A stretch of 64,000 nucleotides of DNA from assembly GCA_963920525.1 (NCBI GenBank), contig OY986435.1:226995293-227059292 (forward strand), written 5' to 3'. Each line of letters starts with the position of its first letter. The stretch's first letter is position 1. This DNA is from Dichetophora obliterata (taxonomy: Eukaryota > Arthropoda > Insecta > Diptera > Sciomyzidae). Below the pieces are notes generated by a model that was not told where the DNA came from, searched no databases, and saw only the letters and a list, made by a program, of their open reading frames with translations. Shown here piece after piece: positions 56,941 to 64,000 of this stretch. Position numbers and translations under genes: made by a program.

Positions 56941-59454
56941 TAGGCTTATTACGGTTCACAGCAATAAACTGCTGTGTCTTCTTACGAGTAGACACAACAG
57001 TCAAGAAGACACAACAGTTTCGAACTATTATGGTTCACAACAATACGTTGTTGTCACGTTTGATTGTGGAACGTATGTAGAATTCGTTGCTTGACTGGTC
57101 CAGGGTTGCTTCGGAGAAAAGTAAAAACGTACTCTTTAAAAGTATTTTTTAAATAGCAAAAAGTACTATCTTGATAAGAATTTTTTTGCAATATGAAAAG
57201 GAAATATTGTGAGCCCATATTTAAACCCGTTAATTTCAACTGGCGTTAAAAAATAGGATTAAATCTAGTATAATGAAATAGCTAGATCTTAAAATGTTTT
57301 TAATTACAAGGAAGCATTTTTTTACTAAGAATATAATAGTGTTGAAAAAAAACCCGCTTCCCCTCCTTTTGGCCGGGAACACGGACCCTTTTTATAGTAA
57401 CAACCAGAGAACTGCACAAGCCTACTTGAAGTCTATTTCAAGTACTTGCTTGAAATACAAGTTCAAGCTAGCTTGAGCTTGATAATTTTGAATCAAGTAT
57501 AGCTTGTAATTGAATATAAATAAGCCCACGACAACTTGCGACTTACAAGTATGCTAGCTTACAAGCGAACGGCACGAAGTTTAAAGTAAAGGTCATATGA
57601 AAAGACATTTTATTAGGTGGCAATCCTATTATTTCAAAATTTTATAATTTTGAAATTCTGACAACGGATTCAGATTCAGCGACCCATTTTTGGTGTACAA
57701 TTTTTTTTGCCAGCCCTATATTCATAAAACTACAAAAAACTAAGGTGGCAACCTTATCCACCATCTTGAATTTTAAAATTTTGACTTTAGATTCGAAATC
57801 ATCGAGCCCTTAACACTGATAAATGACGTTTAAAACTCTTAAAAAGACATATTATTTGGTGGCAGCCCTATTATTTCAAAATTTTATAATTTTAAAATTC
57901 TGACAACGGATTCGGAATCAGCGACCCATTTTTGGTGTACCATTTTTTTTGCCAGCCCCGAATTCATAAAACTACAAAAAACTAAGGTGGCAATACTATC
58001 TACCATCTTGAATTTTAACATTCTGACTTTAGATTCGAAATCAGCGACCCTTTAACACTGATAAATGGCTTTTAAAACTCTTGAAAAGACATATTATTAG
58101 GTGGCAACAATATTATTTCAAAATTTTATAATTTGGAAATTCTGGCAACGGATTCGGATTCAGCGACCCATTTTTGGTGTACCTTTTTTTTTGCCAGCCC
58201 TGAAATCATTAAACTACAACAAATTAAGATGGCAAACCTATCTACCATCTTGAATTTTAAAATTCTGACCTTAGATTCGAAATCAGCGACCCTTAAGGGG
58301 TAAATGATGTTTAAAACTCTTAAAAATACATTTTATTAGGTGGCAATACTGTGGTAAAAATTTAGGTGTCAAGCCTAACCTCCATCTTAAATTTTAAAAC
58401 TGTGACATTATATTCGAAATCAAATCCGTCAGTATTTCAAAATTACAAGAATTCGCAAAAATAATAAAATATAAGTGGCATCATCATTTTCGAAATCATT
58501 TACCCCTAAAACTTCCAACCACGTAGTCCATAGTATCCTTAAAAGTCTTATTACGCTTAAGCTCTCTCTAAACAAGCTCATTGAATTTTTTTGGATAAAT
58601 GCTTCAATTGGATACTTGCCTTCAATTTCAAGCTTTTCAAGCTTTTTGCCGAAGGCATCAAGCTTTCCTTTACTTGAAACTTTGTGCCGTTCGCTTGTAA
58701 GCTAGAATACTTGCAAGCTGTCGTGGGCTTATTTATATTCAATTACAAGCTATACTTGATTCAAAATTATCAAGCTCAAGCTAGCTTGAACTTGTATTTC
58801 AAGCAAATACTTGAAATAAACTTCAAGTAGGCTTGTGCAGTTCTCTGATGCCAATAGCATAACTATAATTTAAGAATTATGGCAAATTTAAAATAATCTT
58901 GTTTTTAGTTTAAAACCCCTCTCCCGGCATTTCTTAACTAATAAAATAAAATAGCACTTCTTTCTATCATAAATATTCCAAAATAATAAAAAGGTAGCAT
59001 CGCAAAAATTTTCTTACACTCAAAATAAAAACGTACTCTAATTAGTACGTTTCGATGCAACTATGAACTGGTCACTGTCAAAATAAAAAAGTAAACAAAC
59101 AAGCAATTTCGAATTCAATTGCTTAATTCAATATAATTCTGTTCACAAGGAGACGTATTATCAATTTTCTGTGAAATTTTCATAATTAATAAAGAAAAAC
59201 GCAATTTTAAATAAAATTTTCATTTTTAATCTATTTCGTTTCTTCAACACAACACCAAATTAGCTGTCTTCAAAATTTGGCAAATAACAAGACAATAAAG
59301 CACAACTGCTGTGTTGCGTAGTAAGTGTGTTGAAGACACAGCATTGTTGACAGACAACAGTGGTATGTATTCAGTTGCTTTGTTGTCTACCGTAATAGAA
59401 ATTTACACATTGAAGACAGCAATTACTGTTGTGTTGTGAACCGTAATAGGACTA
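56941..59454. mobile_element. Harbinger-type MITE (copy B), expanded by nested insertions
   Basis: Ends TAGGCTTATTACGGTTCACA and, inverted, TAGTCCTATTACGGTTCACA match the 110-bp MITE at 20787. TAA duplication at 56938-56940 and 59455-59457. Inside, a second pair of related ends (CTATTATGGTTCACAACAAT at about 57026 and the inverse of CTATTACGGTAGACAACAAA at about 59392) suggests one family member inserted into another. The inner one holds the element at 57405-58847. Confidence 0.75.
57405..58847. mobile_element. Element with ~175-bp CTTG-rich TIRs and a 242-bp tandem repeat
   Basis: Ends CAGAGAACTGCACAAGCC in inverted orientation. The TIRs run about 175 bp (57405-57580 and 58670-58847) at roughly 95% identity by eye and are packed with CTTG/CAAG motifs. 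Between them lie three and a half tandem units of about 242 bp starting AAAAGACAT at 57600, 57842 and 58083, each with CAGCGACCCATTTTTGGTGT. CAG-starting TIRs suggest hAT, but the 8-bp flanks (GTAACAAC and ATGCCAAT) do not match. The ORF at 58475-58705 is a TIR/repeat translation. Confidence 0.7.
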
Positions 59455-59457
59455 TAA

Positions 59458-61650
59458 ATGTTCACAAGCAAAGTAGTTATTATTAAAACAATATTTTTGT
59501 GCAATATCTATATAAGTGTTTAACAATATTCTTACTTTGCATATGGGCAGAAATTAAGACTAGCACGTTGCAATCGTAAGCATATTTTTGTAAAGACTGA
59601 CATATTAATTTGATTGGAAAAATATAATTAAATAAGCAAAATTTGCAAACATTCAGTACTGGTTACGTTACACAAAAGAGACTGCCACGTTATTGTACGA
59701 TTCTATTTGACTGAAGAGTAATAAATTAACCAAACAAAAAATTATGATACATAAAAAACAGTAAAAATTTTTATTATACATACAAAATTTAAAAAGTACC
59801 AAAATTTCAAAAGTACTAAAATTGAAAAAAGTACCAAAATTTACAAAAAATATTTAACTCGAAATATGTTTTAAAATGCAAAAAAGTACAAACATTAAAG
59901 AAAATACTAAAAATTAAAATAGGACCAAAAGTGGACAGCCACTTTTCAAAATATTTTAAATTTTTTAAAAGTTTTTTTGCGTATTTAATTAAATTAACTC
60001 TTCTACAAAACTTTCAAACAAAGTTAGTATTGATAATATAAATTGCAGTGCGAAAAGTATGCATTGCGATGAAAATTGCAAGAATACGAGATGGGTTGCG
60101 AACAAATTTTATAATTGAAAACATCCAAGATACTTCATTAACAATAACATCTCAAAAAACGATTTCATTTTAATGTATTGACTCAATATTTCGTAAATTT
60201 TTAGCTCTGCCAAATATTTCTAGAGTTTTTATATTGTTGTTTATATTGTAAATTTCGGCATTGCTAGTTTCTTCAATTAATTATTTTAGATGATGTGCAA
60301 TTAAAAGCACTATTGACTACGCACTAGCGAGCTTTTTGTTGTTGCTCCAATTCCATCCACACAACCCTTGCCAAGGGATGTGGCAAAAAAGTTTCAAATA
60401 ATCTTGAGGCCTAATTTATTTTCTAATTGATTTATATGAGAGCAATATAGTTATATTTAAATTCCGATGAAAGCCCATCACTCCAAACTTTCAACACTTT
60501 TAACGACCTTGGTAATTTATGCAGAAATTTGTACAAATATGGAAACAAAATTGTTTTATAGTCAGTACAAAACAGTTTTTCGGAGTGTTCGAACCATGAA
60601 ATGCCCGCTTAGCATATATTTAAAATACAACTAGTATCCTTAGGCGAATTCCAAAAATATTTAATGGAGCTTATCCTTGGACCATGTGTACCAAATTTCA
60701 TTCAATTATCTCAACTCCTTTATTTTTAAGGTGTTGGCTAAATAAAAACGACTGCCACGTTACACGTGTTTAATTGCTTCCCATGTCTACAACTTTACCT
60801 ATAGGCTATTAATTTTTTCACTAATTTATAAAACAGACTTTGAACACTAACAGAAAATATGGCTAAAAGACATTAAAAAATGCGCTGGAAATTACAGAAA
60901 AAACTTTTAAGAAAAAAGACTGGCACGTTACAAAAAAAAAGTGGCCCAATTCGTTTCATTAGAGATACATCCAAGACAGATATTTTCCAAATTTTTTTAC
61001 TCTATTTCACAAAGGATACTTTATTTTACCATGAAATATAAAAAATTAAAACAAAAACAGTTAAATTGTATTTTGTATTCCCCTTTTTGTTGGAGTCTAT
61101 TTTTCTCTATATTTGCACTTCAAAGAGTCACTTATAAAATGACCTTAAATGACATTAATACGATTTTTCTTTTTTTTAAAAATTTATGGTATGGCAGATA
61201 CTATGAAAAATACTTGTACGAATTGCAAACCGAGAAGTGCGATATTCATTTTTCAAATTTCTGCCCATATTCATTTAACTGCAATTCATGCAAACCGTAC
61301 GTCAAACCGCTTCGTAAATTTATGTTCGTTTTCTTTTGTGCGTTTGTCTATTCTTGCAGTCAGTGTTGTCCTTTAATAATTCCTTTTGTTTCTTGTAGTC
61401 CGTGTTGCATGTTGTCCATCAGTGTCGTCTAACGTCCGAGTACTTAGTCCGTGGATTTGGCCTATTATTAATACTGAAAATGAAAAAGTTGTCATTTCTG
61501 TTATCAACTGTGTATTCAAATCAAATATATGATGAAAACGTGCGGAAAGGTGTTTTAGGGTTTTTTGTCTGATGCCTGCGATTTAAAAATAAAGACTATT
61601 TTGTCATTCCTGTAACCGTCATACCTGTAACTATTGTAGGCTGTTGCCCT
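59458..61650. other. Non-coding core of the large inverted repeat, right part
   Basis: No gene that I can support. A direct motif GACTGCCACGTTA occurs four times in one orientation (about 59559, 59680, 60750 and 60919). The 163-codon frame at 60941-61432 has a Cys-rich end (CPYSFNCNSCKPY, CSQCCPL) but no known domain. It is AT-rich, lies beside nothing coding, and I treat it as chance. Confidence 0.4.
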
Positions 61651-61654
61651 GTTG

Positions 61655-61800
61655 CCGGCCATTGTAGTCTAGTGAAAAGTGCGCTAGACTATCAACCCAG
61701 AGGTCCCTAGTTCGATGTCCTAAGACCGTCTGTGAGAATCTAGTGGCTTCAATGCCTCGGCGATGTGCAGCGGTTCTCTTAAATAAAGGATTTCCAACCA
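61655..61800 (+). repeat. Possible tRNA-derived SINE
   Basis: GTAGTCTAGTGAAAAGTGCG resembles a tRNA D-arm/box A. About 35 bp later comes CTAGTTCGATGTCC, close to the box B consensus GGTTCGANNCC. It is followed by non-tRNA sequence containing AATAAAGG. The cloverleaf is not well formed, so it is not a functional tRNA gene. Confidence 0.4.
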
Positions 61801-61962
61801 AATACCAATAAAATGAAAACAAATAAAACATTTAACAAAAAAGACACAGTTTCGATAGTATCGTAAGTATAGACGTAGAATTCTTTTTTATACAGTAATA
61901 GAGAAAAATTCTGGTTTTTTCATGTATATTCTTCAAAACTTTTTTAAAGTATTTCATCTTCT

Positions 61963-62614
61963 AAAAATCAGGTCTGCTGTGGGATATCGAAAGATACTCT
62001 CTTTTCAGAGAGCCATTATGATTGGGTGTATGCCAGTGTGGCGTACGGTATCTACGGATGCCTTGCAAGTGTTGTTGGGGGTACTTCCTCTTGATCTTGT
62101 GGTAATGCAGCTATGTGTTACTTATGGGATCAAGAAAAATGTGCCTTACTTATTGTTCGAATGGACCTCGCACTCTAATGTAAGGAGTATGAATGATGGT
62201 GAATGGAAGGCCTTGCTGTGTGAATGTGTGAGATCTAGATGGCAATCTAGATGGAATGAATCCTTGAATAAATTTATACGTGATGTTATGTTTGTGGATG
62301 GTCACCCTGACTTTCGCTTTAGCTTAAGCCTGAGTTTCCTTTTGACTGGGCATGGTTCTTTCAATGCTTTCTTGCATGAAATAAACTTGAGTGTGAATGC
62401 GGAGTGTGAATGTGGGGCAGTTCGTGAGGACTGGTTGCACGTTCTTCGTGAGTGTCGTTTTTATGAAGACATTCGTGATCTGCGTGCAATGGGTGTGTTA
62501 CGTGATAACGGGGATTTCGACCTATTAAACGCGCTCGCTACTGGCGAACAAGTTTCTCGGTTGCATCAGTATGCATGTCAGGTGTTTGAGAGGCGGAGCG
62601 CCAGGAGTTCTTGA
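61963..62614 (+). pseudogene. R1-like LINE ORF2 C-terminus (open but truncated)
   Basis: The insert starts in frame with RSAVGYRKILSFQR and continues WRTVSTDALQVLLGVLPLDL, the TvSt-AL-VLxGxxPLxL block that follows RT in R1/LOA-type LINEs. Next comes FLLTGHGSFNAFLHEI and a CCHC-type zinc knuckle, CECGAVREDWLHVLREC. It ends RRSARSS at 62614. No stop breaks the 217 retained codons. The endonuclease and RT are absent through 5' truncation, so it cannot act. The in-frame ATG at 61922 lies in duplicated target DNA and is not a LINE start. Confidence 0.82.
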
Positions 62615-63162
62615 GTTAGTTGTATTTTGTTCTGCTTGTGTGAATGTGTTGGTTCAAATTAAATGGTGTGTGTTTGTGGCTCTTCTCGTCTTGTTTGATT
62701 TTTACATTTATGTTTAGCTGGTTACCAGTCCGGGGCTGTGATGAGCTAAAACTGGTAGTAGTATGCTTTAGTACGCTACGAGGTCCGACCAAAGTCTTAA
62801 AAATTGGTACCACGGGCAGTCAGTAGCCCCTTGGCTTGCGCCAAATTGACTGATTGGGTCGGCCCTTCGGGGAGATTTCGTGGTGGCTGTGTGTTTATCA
62901 CCTATATCGCGGGTAGAGCTACTCAGCTTGGTATAGGTTTGCATTCTTAAACCGTGTACCGTACCCCAGAGTACGGAAGAGGTTTAAGATAGGCCTCCAC
63001 CTCTACCAAGGGTTGCGACATATCATCACAACATTTAGCCAAATTGGTACCTTTGAACCCTCAAAGGGGCGTTGGCCGACGCAATATTTCGGTCCCACGC
63101 TATGGAGCATCGTAGAATTAAGCCTACACGGCAGGTGTCTACGTAAAACACTTTGAATTTTT
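62615..63162 (+). other. LINE 3' UTR
   Basis: GC-richer than its surroundings, with a stretch CAGTAGCCCCTTGGCTTGCG and GGTCGGCCCTTCGGGGAG that can form hairpins. It ends AACACTTTGAATTTTT directly before the second target copy. Confidence 0.6.
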
Positions 63163-63895
63163 GTATCGTAAGTATAGACGTAGAATTCCTTTTTATACAG
63201 TAATAGAGAAAAAATTCTGGTGTTTTTTCATGTATATTCTTCAAAACTGTTTTAAAGTATTTCATCTTGTAAATAAAAATTATTCAAAATCAAATTTGTT
63301 GTTGTTGTCCTTTTTTAAACTTGCCTGATCTAAAAAGCTCACAATTAAATTCATGTAAAAATTTGTTTTGTTTTATAAAAAGTTTTCGTTTGGTATTTAT
63401 GGTGATGAACTTGTTGTTCTTTCTCATTTTTTTTTTGTTGGTTAAAACTAAATGTAATTCAAAGTTATAATTAATAAATGGAAATAAATATGGGTAAATT
63501 TGAATTATTTATTTTCCCTGTAGTAAAGGGCATATAAATATATGTATGTATATTTTAAAAGTAATTTAAAATTAAAATTTTAGTTAACAAAATAAATTTT
63601 TAAAATAGAAAGAATATAATGCATAATAAAAATAATTCGAATTTATTATGGTACTAAAAAAATAAATGTAGCTTTTAAAGCACAACGCATGCTTAAAAAC
63701 GCATGCGCAAATTTGCGTAGTAGTATACATGCATGCTGAAAATAAACATTCGTTTTATTCGTACTCCAACTCATGGCAAAATAACCAGGTAGGGCAGACT
63801 CGGAGAGGAATGATGTAGAAAGCAGAGAAAAGCCAGCTAGTTGTCAAATTCAAATATAGTCAAATATAGCTGTTCATGTCGAGTAAAAATTAGTT

Positions 63896-64000
63896 GCCAG
63901 TTGTGTTGGAAAAATCCCATTCGTAGTAATTTTTAGTTGCCCTTAGGAATTTTTATTTCTGGAAATTCCTATTTAATTTTTTAATTCAGCGTGGTATTTT
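63896..64000. other. Sequence outside the large inverted repeat
   Basis: About 100 bp to the window end with nothing recognisable. Confidence 0.3.

Larger units (their letters stand above)
61961..63162 (+). mobile_element. R1-clade-like LINE, 5'-truncated, with ~105-bp target duplication
   Basis: The insert lies in the right arm of the large inverted repeat. Direct copies of the arm segment from GTATCGTAAGTATAGACG to AAGTATTTCATCTT flank it: 61858-61960 (103 bp) and 63163-63268 (106 bp). The left arm contains this segment only once (about 53286-53392), confirming a duplication. The insert has the end of ORF2 followed by a 550-bp, unusually GC-rich 3' UTR that has no poly-A tail. Confidence 0.8.
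52546..63895. repeat. Large inverted repeat: two ~0.9 kb arms flanking 8.4 kb
   Basis: Left arm 52546-53425. Right arm 61850-61960 plus 63163-63895, once the LINE in it is removed. Matching blocks from the outer edge inward: ATGAACAGCT, TTTGACAACTAGCT, CATTCCTCTCCGAGTC, CGAATAAAACGAATGTTTAT, TACGCAAATTTGCG(C)ATGCG, TTTACCCA..TTATTTCCAT, TTTTATAAAACAAAACAAAT, AATTGTGAGCTTTTTA and CTATTACTGTATAAAAAGGA. The arms look about 85-90% alike by eye. The structure fits a DNA element with long TIRs or an inverted segmental duplication. No transposase was found in the core and no TSD was resolved. Confidence 0.72.

Noticed and set aside
57405..58847. Firm hAT assignment from the CAG-starting TIR
   Set aside because: The 8-bp flanks do not match and no transposase is present.
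60941..61432. 163-codon ORF with several cysteines
   Set aside because: No domain, no splice or start context and no homologous block elsewhere in the window; likely chance in AT-rich DNA.
61655..61735. Functional tRNA gene
   Set aside because: Acceptor and anticodon stems do not pair properly; only the internal promoter-like boxes are recognisable.

Overview
This is a 64 kb stretch of AT-rich eukaryotic DNA. It almost certainly comes from an insect, and most likely a higher fly (Diptera); the species is an inference I cannot test here. The case rests on the mobile elements: copia with a half-tRNA-iMet primer site, Transib, PIF/Harbinger, hAT, piggyBac, jockey/CR1-like and R1-like LINEs, and many TIR MITEs. 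Short GT-AG introns of 56-75 bp interrupt the transposase genes. I found no convincing host gene, tRNA, rRNA or CRISPR array. The window reads as an intergenic, intronic or heterochromatin-like graveyard of transposons, many inserted into one another.

Layout. 1-1766: mostly featureless, with repeated TGGCGA motifs. 1767-4936: an element with a core of ~142-bp tandem repeats, split by a hAT relic (2027-3723, perfect 8-bp TSD). 5352-10248: a TA-flanked MITE whose middle holds a 4.2 kb copia element on the minus strand (5702-9904). 13586-15868: decayed jockey/CR1-like LINE. 16.4-21.2 kb: piggyBac traces and a 110-bp Harbinger-type MITE. 22.9-23.5 and 27.8-29.5 kb: copies of a family beginning ACTAGCTGATATACCCGG. 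24009-27401: a nearly intact Harbinger element with an open 362-aa transposase (3 exons) and a convergent Myb/SANT-like partner gene (4 exons) whose last intron carries a TTAA-flanked MITE.

32641-45171 is the most striking region. A TTAA-flanked MITE holds an outer Transib element (Transib-1, 32652-44912). Inside Transib-1 lies a jockey/CR1-like LINE, and the LINE ORF2 is itself split by a second Transib (Transib-2, 35945-39932) with CACAGTG ends and a perfect CGACG duplication. The Transib-1 transposase is split again by a CACCAAAAAA-ended element, which carries a further DDE-type transposon (42529-44181). Transib transposases are relatives of RAG1, and both copies keep the RAG1-like C-terminal signature.

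45285-48556: a foldback element with arms made of degenerate ATTCATT repeats. 48.7-52.5 kb: no genes, small repeats. 52546-63895: two ~0.9 kb inverted arms flanking 8.4 kb. The core holds a self-nested Harbinger-type MITE that contains an element with ~175-bp TIRs and a 242-bp tandem repeat. The right arm is split by a 5'-truncated R1-like LINE flanked by a ~105-bp target duplication.

The genes do not form a host pathway. The only set that could plausibly work together is the Harbinger transposase and its Myb-like partner, which in this superfamily act jointly. Everything else is broken by stops, frameshifts, deletions or nested insertions.
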